Positions 45,078 to 53,867 of a DNA stretch of 64,000 bases are shown one piece after another. Made by a program: the position numbers and the translations under genes. The DNA is taken from the NCBI RefSeq assembly GCF_005843885.1, contig NZ_CP040443.1:3720001-3784000 (forward strand). The letters are read 5' to 3'. The stretch is from Escherichia sp. E4742 (GTDB taxonomy: Bacteria; Pseudomonadota; Gammaproteobacteria; Enterobacterales; Enterobacteriaceae). The notes under the pieces were generated by a model. It was not told the DNA's origin. It did no database searches and worked only from the letters and a program-made list of their open reading frames with translations. The first letter of the stretch is position 1. Each line of letters begins with the position of its first letter.

Positions 45078-45680
45078 TTACCAGTCGATACCAGGCTGTG
45101 CCTGAATACCGTTATCAAAAGCATGCTTGACGGGGCGGATTTCGCTTACCGTATCCGCCATTTTTACTATCTCATTATGGCAGCCGCGTCCGGTGACAAT
45201 GACGTTTTGCTGCGCCGGGCGATTTTGTAGCGAAGCGATCACATCTTCGGTATCCAGATAATGGTAAGCCAGCATGTAGGTCAGCTCATCGAGCACCACT
45301 AAATCGTAACGCTCATCAGCCAGCATCCGCTTGCATTCAGACCAGACCTCTTTCGCCGCGTCGATATCCGCTTGCCGATTCTGTGTCTCCCAGGTAAAAC
45401 CTGTTCCCATAATATGAAATTCAACGCCCAGTGGATGGAGAAGGTTATATTCGCCGTTGTCCCACTGTCCCTTGATGAACTGCGCAACGCCAACCGTTTT
45501 GCCATGACCTACGGCGCGCGTCACGGTACCAAAAGCGGCGGTGGATTTTCCTTTTCCGTTACCAGTGAAAACAATCAATATTCCTTTTTTCTCCGTCGCC
45601 GCCGCGATGCGTGTGTCGACCTGTTCTTTCAGTTTCTGCTGGCGCTGAATATGCCGTTCAGTTGAAATCCGCGCTTCCAT
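45078..45680 (-). CDS. Cob(I)alamin adenosyltransferase, BtuR/CobO family
   Basis: A 200-residue corrinoid adenosyltransferase that transfers the adenosyl group of ATP to cob(I)alamin, giving coenzyme B12. The P-loop GNGKGKSTAAFG lies near residues 41-52, followed by KGQWDNGEYNLL, LVVLDELTYML and VTGRGCHNE. It is a homologue of the housekeeping BtuR, not that gene itself, which maps elsewhere in E. coli. Being last in the glutamate-mutase operon, it probably supplies the B12 coenzyme locally. Confidence 0.93.
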   Translation of the reverse strand: MEARISTERHIQRQQKLKEQVDTRIAAATEKKGILIVFTGNGKGKSTAAFGTVTRAVGHGKTVGVAQFIKGQWDNGEYNLLHPLGVEFHIMGTGFTWETQNRQADIDAAKEVWSECKRMLADERYDLVVLDELTYMLAYHYLDTEDVIASLQNRPAQQNVIVTGRGCHNEIVKMADTVSEIRPVKHAFDNGIQAQPGIDW

Positions 45681-45689
45681 TCACTTTCC

Positions 45690-47342
45690 TTAATGCCCGG
45701 CGGAGCAATTGGCGCAACGGTGTTGCTGCTCAAACTGACTAAAGAAATTATTGCCTTTATCATCCACCAGAATGAACGCAGGCAAGTTTTCAACCTCCAT
45801 CATCCACACTGCTTCCATGCCCAACTCCGGATATTCCAGGCAATGCAGGCTTTTGACATATTCTTGTGCCAGTAACGCCGCCGCACCGCCGATACTTCCC
45901 AGATTAAAGCCGCCATGTTTGTGACAGGCATCGGTAACCTGCTGGCTGCGGTTGCCTTTCGATAACATCACCAGACTGCCGCCAGCCGCCTGGAAGGCGT
46001 CGACATAACCGTCCATTCGACCGCCCGTGGTGGGCCCAAGAGAACCACAGGCCATATTTTCCGGTGTTTTCGCGGGGCCAGCGTAATAGACAATATGATG
46101 TTTCAGGTAATCCGGCATCGGTTCGCCGTTATCCAGTCGTTCTTTTATTTTGGCGTGGGCGATATCACGCGCCACTACGATGGGGCCGCTTAGCGACACA
46201 CGTGTGCCGATCGGTAATGTGGCGAGATCCTGCATTACCTCACGCAATGGACGAGTTAGATCAATCTGTACGTTATGCGTGTGATTGTCTTCCCGCATTG
46301 AGGCTGGAATATGTTGCCCCGGATTATGTTCGAGTTTTTCCAGCCAGATGCCGTGCTTGTTAATTTTGGCTTTAATATTTCGATCGGCGGAACAGGAGAG
46401 TGCCATAGCGATTGGGCAGGAGCCGCCGTGGCGCGGTAGACGAATAACACGAATATCATGAGCGAAATATTTGCCACCAAACTGAGCACCAATACCAAAT
46501 TGTTGGCTGGCGTCGAGCAAGGTTTTTTCCAGCTCAACATCGCGGAAGGCTTGTCCCTGCTCGTTTCCACTGGTGGGCAGATTATCGTAGTATTTTGTCG
46601 ACGCTAGTTTGGCGACTTTTAGCGCCTGATCGGCAGAAAGTCCCCCGACGACAAAGGCGATGTGGTAGGGCGGACAGGCGGCAGTTCCCAGCGATTTCAT
46701 TTTTTCGATTAAAAATGCAGTCAGTTTTTCTGGTTGCAGGAGAGATTTAGTTTCCTGGTAAAGCGCAGCTTTATTGGCGGAGCCACCCCCTTTATTGACA
46801 CACAGAAAATGGTACTCGTCGCCGGGGACGGCGCTGATATCAATCTGCGCCGGAAGATTGGTTTGTGTATTGACTTCGGTATACATATCCAGTGGCGCAT
46901 TTTGTGAAAAGCGCAGATTATTTTCCTGGAAAGTGGTGTAAATACCTTTGCTTAAGGCTTCTGCGTCGTTACCTCCGGTCCAGATGTGTTGCCCTTTACT
47001 GGCGACAATGGTGGCGGTGCCGGTGTCCTGGCAGTTGGGTAATATCCCTTTTGCTGAGACTTCGGCATTGCGTAGTAGCTGCAAGGCCACATATCTGTCA
47101 TTACTGCTGGCCTGCGGATCGTTCAGAATGCTGGCGACTTGTTGCAGGTGAACGGGACGTAAGAAAAAAGAGGCTTCATAAAATGCCTCCCGGGCAAGCA
47201 ACGTTAATGCTTCCGGAGCGACTTTTATCACTTCTTCGCCGTCTATTTCCGTTACTGTAATATATTGATCGCTGATTAATTTATATTCCGTTGCGTCTTT
47301 ATATTGTAAAAACGGTTCTTGCCAGATAAATGGTTTGGACAT
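45690..47342 (-). CDS. fumD: Class I fumarase/mesaconase
   Basis: A 550-residue class I, iron-sulfur fumarase similar to FumA and FumB. The probable [4Fe-4S] ligands are Cys104 (LPNCQDTGTA), Cys223 (GTAACPPYH) and Cys317 (ALSCSADRN). The C-terminus ends in an additional CxxC pair (RCANCSAGH). In the methylaspartate pathway the expected job is hydration of mesaconate to citramalate. I recall a report of such a mesaconase/fumarase from the same locus of E. coli O157:H7, named FumD; K-12 ydhZ has also carried that symbol. It lies 9 bases before the adenosyltransferase gene and 294 bases after the DUF4387 gene. Confidence 0.9.
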   Translation of the reverse strand: MSKPFIWQEPFLQYKDATEYKLISDQYITVTEIDGEEVIKVAPEALTLLAREAFYEASFFLRPVHLQQVASILNDPQASSNDRYVALQLLRNAEVSAKGILPNCQDTGTATIVASKGQHIWTGGNDAEALSKGIYTTFQENNLRFSQNAPLDMYTEVNTQTNLPAQIDISAVPGDEYHFLCVNKGGGSANKAALYQETKSLLQPEKLTAFLIEKMKSLGTAACPPYHIAFVVGGLSADQALKVAKLASTKYYDNLPTSGNEQGQAFRDVELEKTLLDASQQFGIGAQFGGKYFAHDIRVIRLPRHGGSCPIAMALSCSADRNIKAKINKHGIWLEKLEHNPGQHIPASMREDNHTHNVQIDLTRPLREVMQDLATLPIGTRVSLSGPIVVARDIAHAKIKERLDNGEPMPDYLKHHIVYYAGPAKTPENMACGSLGPTTGGRMDGYVDAFQAAGGSLVMLSKGNRSQQVTDACHKHGGFNLGSIGGAAALLAQEYVKSLHCLEYPELGMEAVWMMEVENLPAFILVDDKGNNFFSQFEQQHRCANCSAGH

Positions 47343-47636
47343 GATGTGTTCTCACATTGTGGTTATTTTTACCGAATGATAAGGTAGTCTTTTTTCCAGC
47401 AGAGACTGGATGAGTTATATCACGATGTCATTCGGTATTGGTTTAAGTATTTTTTGTTTAATTACGTGTGGTTGTTGTATGATTTTTAGGGGAACGTAGG
47501 CCACCAGTTATTCCAGTTGTGATAATGCTGGCAGCTTCGTAATCTATTTTATTGATATGTTTAGATAAATGTACCTGACATAAAGAAATCTGTGCAGGTA
47601 CATTTATGGGATTGATAATCTAAACAGTATTAATTA
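47343..47636 (-). promoter_or_regulatory. Spacer before fumD, possible internal promoter
   Basis: An AT-rich 294-base gap inside the glutamate operon, read leftward. There is no gene in it. Its length suggests that fumD and the adenosyltransferase gene can be transcribed separately. The inverted repeat AAATGTACCTG (47567-47577) / CAGGTACATTT (47595-47605) is an 11-base perfect stem with a 17-base loop, probably the terminator or a 3'-end element of the upstream gene set. Confidence 0.6.
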
Positions 47637-47954
47637 TTAAATGTCAAAATGAATGCTTAATAAAGGTGCGTGCTGCTGCGCACCATAAACATCATTATCG
47701 CCCACATTCCCGGAGATAATATCTCGTGGCATGACGATTTTTACTGCATTAGAAGGATCAAACCAGACAATACGATGAATAAAGTCAGGTTCAACATGAT
47801 ATAAGCGCGCAATCAGCTCTGGAGTTAATTGCCCTGATGATTTAACTCGCTCATAGTTTTCTTTCGTTTTAAATAAAATATCTAACACCAGTTCGTAGGG
47901 GCCAGCATTTTTCGAACGAATGACTTGCGCCAGTGAGACAATTGACTGTTTCAT
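47637..47954 (-). CDS. DUF4387 protein
   Basis: A 105-residue cytoplasmic protein of the DUF4387 family (LAQVIRSKNAGPYELVLDILF ... VMPRDIISGNVGDNDVYGAQQHAPLLSI). It overlaps the preceding AtuA-type gene by four bases, so the two products are probably made in equal amounts and may form a complex. No activity is known to me for the family. It is often encoded next to DUF1446/AtuA proteins. Confidence 0.85.
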   Translation of the reverse strand: MKQSIVSLAQVIRSKNAGPYELVLDILFKTKENYERVKSSGQLTPELIARLYHVEPDFIHRIVWFDPSNAVKIVMPRDIISGNVGDNDVYGAQQHAPLLSIHFDI

Positions 47955-49321
47955 GCCTGAACTCCTTCTGGCGTCACCTGTTCAATATGGAAATCAAACC
48001 GCAGTGCGTCGTTGGCTTCAATCAGGTGATAGATAGAAAACTCGTATACGGGTCCGCTCTGGATATCAGAAGGGGAGAATGGGAACGCCAGGTTGCCCGC
48101 AGTGGCGATGCGATTTTCATAACCGTAATGCAGCATAGTGGAGCGCACCAGTGAACAAACACTGTTGGCGATTTCTTGCGTCGGCGCGACCACATCCAGG
48201 ACGATCCCCAGTTCATGTCCGGCAGTTTCCATGGGCTCGTGGTCGCCCATGACCCCATTTTTACCGTACAGGTGGAATGTCATTCGAATGCTGTCATCGG
48301 TCAGCGACAGGTTGCGCGTTACGCTGGCTTTGACATCTTCAATGATTTTGTCGATCCCGGCGATCATTATTGGGTCGCGAGTGCCTGCGATGGTCAGGCA
48401 GCGGAAGCCCACCTGCCGTGCACCTTCCAGTTTCAGGGCATATGGCGTTTCTTCATGCTTAGAACCGCTGACATAAACTTCACCGTCGTTTACGGCTTTG
48501 AAGGTGCAGCCTTTCAGATTCAGAACACCACCTGGTCCCGGCAGGAAGTACGGGTCCGATTTCTCATACAGCGTATGCGCGGCTGCGGATGTTTCGGTGA
48601 ATTTACGCTGCGGATTGAACGTCTTCAGCGTGAAGCCATTATCGTCGATGATGCCCATCGCACAGTCAGAGCCGGAGCCTGGCGTCGCGGCAATTGCTGC
48701 ACATTCGAGAATTTTCCCACAGTGCAGCGCCAGCCCTTCGTCAAAGCCTTGCATGATGGGTAGCGCGGCAAAGCAGGCCGGATCATAAGCCCGGCCGCCC
48801 AGCACCACCTGTGCGCCTTCTTTCAGCGCCCGCTGGAAGGGCTCGATGCCCATTTGCGCGACGATATAGGTACTTTCGTCAATCGCGTCGTGTGTTAACG
48901 GCGGGACAAAATCCAGCGCCGTTATTTTGCCGTTATCCAGTGCCTGGTGGACGATGGCTTTGTCAACGTCCGCCGGGATCAGCGCCATCGAAAACGAAAG
49001 TTTTTCCTCTTGCGCAATCTCGTGAATAATTTGACGACACCACTCCAAATGCGGGGCTGCGCCAGAACCACCGGCCGTCCCGATCACCACTGGAATATTA
49101 TTTTGCACGCCTGCGGTTATCATATAGCGCAGGTCGCGTTTAACTCCCGCGCGGTCGGTAAAGGGCTTACCCGCCCCCAGATAGTGCGGGCCAGGATCGG
49201 AAGATCCGGCATCAACGGCGATCAGATCGGGAGATTCCGCCATCGCTTTGCGGAAGCTCTCTTCAGGGAAGCCGTAACCGAGGATCGCAGTAGGTGATAA
49301 GACTTTAAAAGAACGAGCCAT
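47951..49321 (-). CDS. AtuA/DUF1446 family protein
   Basis: A 456-residue protein of the acyclic terpene utilisation AtuA-like (DUF1446) family. Conserved stretches include PDLIAVDAGSSDPGPHYLGAGKP, GTAGGSGAAPHLEWC, QVVLGGRAYDPACFAA and TPGSGSDCAMGIIDDNGFTLK. Its catalytic role is unknown. It sits four bases after the mal stop and overlaps DUF4387, which ties both to the methylaspartate pathway by genomic context. A step in mesaconate or citramalate handling is an inference only. Confidence 0.87.
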   Translation of the reverse strand: MARSFKVLSPTAILGYGFPEESFRKAMAESPDLIAVDAGSSDPGPHYLGAGKPFTDRAGVKRDLRYMITAGVQNNIPVVIGTAGGSGAAPHLEWCRQIIHEIAQEEKLSFSMALIPADVDKAIVHQALDNGKITALDFVPPLTHDAIDESTYIVAQMGIEPFQRALKEGAQVVLGGRAYDPACFAALPIMQGFDEGLALHCGKILECAAIAATPGSGSDCAMGIIDDNGFTLKTFNPQRKFTETSAAAHTLYEKSDPYFLPGPGGVLNLKGCTFKAVNDGEVYVSGSKHEETPYALKLEGARQVGFRCLTIAGTRDPIMIAGIDKIIEDVKASVTRNLSLTDDSIRMTFHLYGKNGVMGDHEPMETAGHELGIVLDVVAPTQEIANSVCSLVRSTMLHYGYENRIATAGNLAFPFSPSDIQSGPVYEFSIYHLIEANDALRFDFHIEQVTPEGVQA

Positions 49322-49324
49322 CTG

Positions 49325-50566
49325 TTAATCCTTAGCCAGCATCAGCGCGATAGTACGATTCATTTCGTTGAACACGATGTCGAGGCCTTCGTCAAACCCC
49401 ATCCCCGGTTTCACCAGCATCCGCATGGGACGCGCGGCAAGAGCTACGTGGACACAAGTTCGGGCGCTGACATCGGTTTCGTTACAGGTGCCACCCTGAT
49501 AAGCTTCCATTCCGTGGCTGTTGCAGTACAGAACCGCATCGACGATGTTATGAATACTGCCCAGATCAGGCGTTTTGATTTGCACCATGTGGCAACTGGC
49601 TGCATCAGTGAAATCAACGATATCCTGGTAGGTGTTACACCATTCGTCGGCGACAATTTTCACGCCGGAACCGAGGCGCGTCAGCTCTTTGGTGATGGCA
49701 GTCAACAGGCGAATTTGGTCAGGTTTGTTACCGGCATCGACCGGACCTTCAATGTACAGCGGCAGACCTTGTGTTTCTTCTTCCAGGCTGGCGATGTATT
49801 GCGCGCAGCGAACAGGATCCATGTCGAAGATCAGACCGATGGTGCCGTATACATCGATGTGCAGCGTAGGGTGGTAGCGAGCGCTGGTGCGTTTGCTCAG
49901 AATGCGATCTGACAACCAGCGGATATATTCGCGCAGTTTTTCGCCCTTAAAGCCCAGCTTCTCTTCGACGTTATTAATCAGCGCATGGGGCAGTACGTCG
50001 ATCCCTTTAAGGATCATCTTATCGACGGCGATATACCGATCGTCGCCGCTCTGACCAAAGAAAGGAATGGATTTTGCCACGCGCGGTAGCTGCCATTCAT
50101 CGCAAACGACTTCAGTTTTCAGACGGCCCGTTGCCAGCGCGGTAGCGTCAAGCAACGCCTGCGATAATCCATAGCGCACGGCGGTATGCAGCAAGTTGCC
50201 GTCAATACGTAGCTTGTCGAAAAAACGGGCGTTCGGCACAAACGCATCCACATCGCGGCCTTCCAGTAACGGTTTGATATGGTCATTAAGGAACGGAATA
50301 AAATGCTCGGCGAGGAACAGCGGATCGCGACCGCCTGCCCCGGAGTACTGTACCGCAGCACAGTCACCAACCGCGACCGCGCCATTTTCCAGAATCAACT
50401 GAACTGAAACGCACTCCCCGGCCTGACGTACTGCGCTAAAACCAGACGTAACCGGCTCCCCGGTATAAAAAAATCCGTCGTGGCCCGCTCCGTTTTTTAT
50501 CGCCTGCTGGTCATCGAAATAGAATGAGGAGTAGCCAGCGGTGAACAGGGCCTGTTTTATTTTCAT
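49325..50566 (-). CDS. mal: Methylaspartate ammonia-lyase
   Basis: A 413-residue enolase-superfamily enzyme that removes ammonia from (2S,3S)-3-methylaspartate to give mesaconate. The magnesium ligands are visible as LHIDVYGTIG, LYIEGPVD and KIVADEWCN. The base Lys is in QIKTPDLGSIHN and the His acid/base in DVLPHALINNVEEKLG. Its length matches the clostridial enzyme. It overlaps the mutase E-subunit gene by one base. Confidence 0.97.
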   Translation of the reverse strand: MKIKQALFTAGYSSFYFDDQQAIKNGAGHDGFFYTGEPVTSGFSAVRQAGECVSVQLILENGAVAVGDCAAVQYSGAGGRDPLFLAEHFIPFLNDHIKPLLEGRDVDAFVPNARFFDKLRIDGNLLHTAVRYGLSQALLDATALATGRLKTEVVCDEWQLPRVAKSIPFFGQSGDDRYIAVDKMILKGIDVLPHALINNVEEKLGFKGEKLREYIRWLSDRILSKRTSARYHPTLHIDVYGTIGLIFDMDPVRCAQYIASLEEETQGLPLYIEGPVDAGNKPDQIRLLTAITKELTRLGSGVKIVADEWCNTYQDIVDFTDAASCHMVQIKTPDLGSIHNIVDAVLYCNSHGMEAYQGGTCNETDVSARTCVHVALAARPMRMLVKPGMGFDEGLDIVFNEMNRTIALMLAKD

Positions 50567-52011
50567 TATGGTCTTCCTATTAATTTACTGTGGGATACAG
50601 CATTGATGTCATCTACAACCATCTGGAATGTCGGTTGGCGTCCTTCAAAGCGTGCGCGTTCGGCAACATAATCGTGGTGAAGGTCGAGAATGTCTTTTGG
50701 CAACGGAACGGCGCCGGCTTCCAGCACGCGTATCGCGCCGGTGTTGTCACGGACCGGAAGAATTTTGCCCGCGTTGCAGGCAGCTGGCGCAAACGGCACA
50801 TCCAGTACGCCCGCTTCAAATGCCAGCACCGTACCGCGCGCGATATCCCCATTCCCCAGTTCGAACACTTTATTCAGCACGGCGCGAACTTCACTCTTAA
50901 TCAGCTCAACTTCCAGTTCCACCGCAGGACACGGTGGGAATTTCTGATCGCTAACCATATTTAGCATTTGTCGGGAGGCTTTCAGTCCCTGCACGTTGGC
51001 GGCAGCGGTAGGGATGCCCCAGGCTTCATGCGGACTCTTGGTGATTACTTTGGTCGCGCCCGACATTCCGGCAACCGCCGCGCCCCAGGAGATAATCGCG
51101 AACGCTTTTGACTCGTCTTCCGGAAAACCGCCCATCCACTGGTGGAACACCGTACTTAATTCGTACTCTGCATAGCCATGATTCTGGAAGTATTCGTGAG
51201 CGAGTTCCCGCAGAGACTGGATCGCCGCAATATCTTGCGTCAGGCTTCCGACCTGACCATAACCGACAGTGATAGATTTCACGCCCTGTTCCAGTGCCAG
51301 CAAGCCTTCGATTATCGCAATAGAGTGCGAGATAAACGGTGGAATCAAGGTACCTGTAAGCGGGCCAAACGGTTCGCGGTTGATGCGAATTCCGTGCTCT
51401 TCATACAGCCCCATTAAACGGTCGCAGTACTGCCAGTCGCGGATCGATTTTTCCAGCGTTACGCGTTTGGCATACGGAATATTGTAGGAAATGCCGCCGC
51501 CTTCATAGCTGGTGAAGCCGCTGGCCATTGAGATTTCAGCCAGCAGCCGCGCATCTGGTGTGCCATGGCGGATCTGTAACGGTTTTTGCAAGGTTTCGGT
51601 CAGACGACGGCATGCTGCGACGCCGTGGTTAACCACCGGTAAACCGTTCAGTTTAGAGGTTCCGGCTTCGATGGATTTTTTAATCCCTACCGCGGCTTCT
51701 TCGTAACGATTCAGACGGGTATAGGCATCGATGGTGCTCGGCAGCAAATCGCACTCATCTTGCAGTGTTTTCAGTAGCTCGATGTGTTCGTCCATCAACG
51801 CCACGCCTGCGCGCGGTTGGCTAAGCGTTTTACCTTCCAGGTCTGCTTTCAGTAGGGCAAGGGAGAAGCGTTTGTGATCAGGAATAGTTTGTTGATATTT
51901 AACGCCATCTTCGAAGTTTTCAACATCCTTGCCGGTTTCCCAGGTTTTCAGTACCTGTTGCCGCTCGGTCATGAATTCGTCATGGGTTAATTTCTTATTT
52001 CGAAGTTCCAT
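50566..52011 (-). CDS. glmE: Methylaspartate mutase subunit E
   Basis: A 481-residue catalytic TIM-barrel subunit of adenosylcobalamin-dependent glutamate mutase, which rearranges L-glutamate to 3-methylaspartate. Typical segments are PRAGVALMDEHIELLKTLQ, LNGLPVVNHGVAACRRL, HGTPDARLLAEISMASGFTSYEGGGISYN and VGYGQVGSLTQDIAA. The cobalamin-binding small subunit is the separate GlmS. It is 18 bases downstream of glmL. Confidence 0.97.
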   Translation of the reverse strand: MELRNKKLTHDEFMTERQQVLKTWETGKDVENFEDGVKYQQTIPDHKRFSLALLKADLEGKTLSQPRAGVALMDEHIELLKTLQDECDLLPSTIDAYTRLNRYEEAAVGIKKSIEAGTSKLNGLPVVNHGVAACRRLTETLQKPLQIRHGTPDARLLAEISMASGFTSYEGGGISYNIPYAKRVTLEKSIRDWQYCDRLMGLYEEHGIRINREPFGPLTGTLIPPFISHSIAIIEGLLALEQGVKSITVGYGQVGSLTQDIAAIQSLRELAHEYFQNHGYAEYELSTVFHQWMGGFPEDESKAFAIISWGAAVAGMSGATKVITKSPHEAWGIPTAAANVQGLKASRQMLNMVSDQKFPPCPAVELEVELIKSEVRAVLNKVFELGNGDIARGTVLAFEAGVLDVPFAPAACNAGKILPVRDNTGAIRVLEAGAVPLPKDILDLHHDYVAERARFEGRQPTFQMVVDDINAVSHSKLIGRP

Positions 52012-52029
52012 TGATTGCTACCTTAATTG

Positions 52030-53418
52030 TTATAGGGTTAAGCATTGAATACTGGTACGCGCGGCGGCCTGCGGATCGACTCTGGCGACGTTTGCCAGCA
52101 GTGGAAATAGCCCCCGTGAATCGCGGTAATATTCAAATTCGGTCGGTAAGAGAATGCGTTTGCCGTCGTCGTTTAACTCGCGGTACTTCAGCCAGTGATG
52201 AATATCAAACTGGCTGGCGCGCGACAGCCATCCACCGGAACCAACGACTTTGCGCACGGTGGTCAGGTCGCGTCCCATCTGTAAATCGACATTGCCGACG
52301 CAGGTGCAGACCTCTTTTTTGGTGCCAGCATGACGTTCAGTGGCGTAACCAACACACAGCCCAGCCAGCACAGTATCGAAATATTTTTCTTCTGCGTTAG
52401 TGGGTAAATGGTCGGGATGTGCAACCAAATGACGGAGATAATGATAAAAAGCGTCCTGCTGCGTGGGGTGCTGAGAAAAGATCACATTAACTAAGTCTTT
52501 TGCGCTTTCACCAACCACCATGGCTGAGACGCGCATTCCCAGATCGCCTTCAACGGTCCGTTTTACGAAGGGTTCCGGTACGCCGTGTAAAACGGTGTCG
52601 GGTGAGAGATTATTGGCACAGGCAGAATACATATCGGTGGTTGCGCCGCCCATGTCGATCAGCATGAACTCTTTCCAACTGCTATCGACATTACTGATTG
52701 CCTTAACCAGTTCAAAAACTGTCCACGGCGTTGGCATCGGCTCTTCGCCCGTTTCATCAACAATGACATCCAGCCCTTTTCCTTTAACAATGCGTTTGAG
52801 GAAAATGTCGCAGATGGCCTGTCGCGCGGCGAAAGGGGAGGGATTTTCAAGGTCAGGCAGGACGTTATCGACGATAGTCAGATCTTTATGCCCGAGGATG
52901 TCCTGTATATTGTCCTGAATGTCCCTGTTTCCGGCATAAATAATGGCGCACTCGAGTTTTGATTCCGCCAGCATACGGGCGTTATTTAGCCCGTAACTCT
53001 CTTCTCCGCCATCGGTGCCGCCCGTGAACAAGAGGATATCGGGGGGTGACTCTTCCAGTGCCTGAATATCACGGCGGTTCAACTTGTAGGAGTAATGTTG
53101 TGCAATTTTAGCGCCAGCAGAGTGAGCGGTTACTTTCGCGGATTCCAGGGTAATAGAAGGCACTAATCCCATTGCGGCAACCGCCAGTCCACCTTTGGCT
53201 GAAGAGGAGTACTTCAATGCGACTTCGCCGCTTTTTAACAGAGGGAGGGCGTTATCTACGTTTAACACCTGATTCAGGCTTGAGAAAAAACCATCGGCCA
53301 GATGATGCGTGGTGGTTGGGGTCAGAACGTGGTTAACCAGCGTTAACGCGTCCCCCTCCCGGGTAAAGAGGGCAGCTTTGGTCCACGTCGATCCAATATC
53401 GACAGAGACGATTTGCAT
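52030..53418 (-). CDS. glmL: Glutamate mutase reactivating ATPase GlmL
   Basis: A 462-residue ASKHA-fold ATPase of the MutL/GlmL family. It begins with VSVDIGSTWTKAALFTREG, a phosphate-binding loop, and contains LFTGGTDGGEESYGLNNA and EFMLIDMGGATTDMYSA. By analogy with reactivases of B12-dependent eliminases, it should exchange damaged cobalamin on the mutase. This is not the DNA mismatch-repair MutL. It overlaps glmS by one base. Confidence 0.93.
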   Translation of the reverse strand: MQIVSVDIGSTWTKAALFTREGDALTLVNHVLTPTTTHHLADGFFSSLNQVLNVDNALPLLKSGEVALKYSSSAKGGLAVAAMGLVPSITLESAKVTAHSAGAKIAQHYSYKLNRRDIQALEESPPDILLFTGGTDGGEESYGLNNARMLAESKLECAIIYAGNRDIQDNIQDILGHKDLTIVDNVLPDLENPSPFAARQAICDIFLKRIVKGKGLDVIVDETGEEPMPTPWTVFELVKAISNVDSSWKEFMLIDMGGATTDMYSACANNLSPDTVLHGVPEPFVKRTVEGDLGMRVSAMVVGESAKDLVNVIFSQHPTQQDAFYHYLRHLVAHPDHLPTNAEEKYFDTVLAGLCVGYATERHAGTKKEVCTCVGNVDLQMGRDLTTVRKVVGSGGWLSRASQFDIHHWLKYRELNDDGKRILLPTEFEYYRDSRGLFPLLANVARVDPQAAARTSIQCLTL

Positions 53419-53867
53419 CAGATGGCCTCTTCGAAAATACGTGTTTTAACACCATGACGCTGGTTGATATCGTTGGCCATCAGCTGGCAGACATCTTCTA
53501 AGTCATGACTGGGGGCGAAGACGCGGTCAAAACCCATCTCTTTGAATTTGATTTCCACGTCAGCGAAGTCATGTTTACCCACCACCAGGTTTCCTCCTAC
53601 ATAGAGCAGAATGTCGCCCAGCCCACGTTCGATGCAGCGTTCACGCATGCCCAGACAGTCGATATCTCCATGCCCATAGATAGAAGAAACCACTATCGCG
53701 TCAGCGCCAGTTTCAATGGCAGCATCAATATATTCATCCTGGCTGACCATTACGCCCAGGTTTATGACTCTGAAGTCATGAGAAGTAAAAACGCGATCCA
53801 GAACTTTATTGCCAACTGCATGGCAGTCGGCACCAATAACGCCAAGCACTAGTGTTGCTTTCTTCAT
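53418..53867 (-). CDS. glmS: Methylaspartate mutase subunit S
   Basis: A 149-residue cobalamin-binding subunit of glutamate mutase. The base-off/His-on signature DxHxxG is present as GADCHAVGNKVLD near residues 10-22, followed by VVSSIYGHGDID and LLYVGGNLVVGKHD. I placed the start at 53867 (MKKATLVLGVIG) because AAAGGA precedes it; the longer in-frame start adds 14 residues unlike the family. The symbol follows clostridial usage and is distinct from glucosamine-6-phosphate synthase. It is the first gene of the operon. Confidence 0.95.
   Translation of the reverse strand: MKKATLVLGVIGADCHAVGNKVLDRVFTSHDFRVINLGVMVSQDEYIDAAIETGADAIVVSSIYGHGDIDCLGMRERCIERGLGDILLYVGGNLVVGKHDFADVEIKFKEMGFDRVFAPSHDLEDVCQLMANDINQRHGVKTRIFEEAI

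Noticed and set aside
52030..53867. DNA mismatch-repair mutS/mutL
   Set aside because: The genes can carry similar names, but the proteins are a 149-residue B12-binding subunit and an ASKHA-type ATPase, unrelated to mismatch repair.
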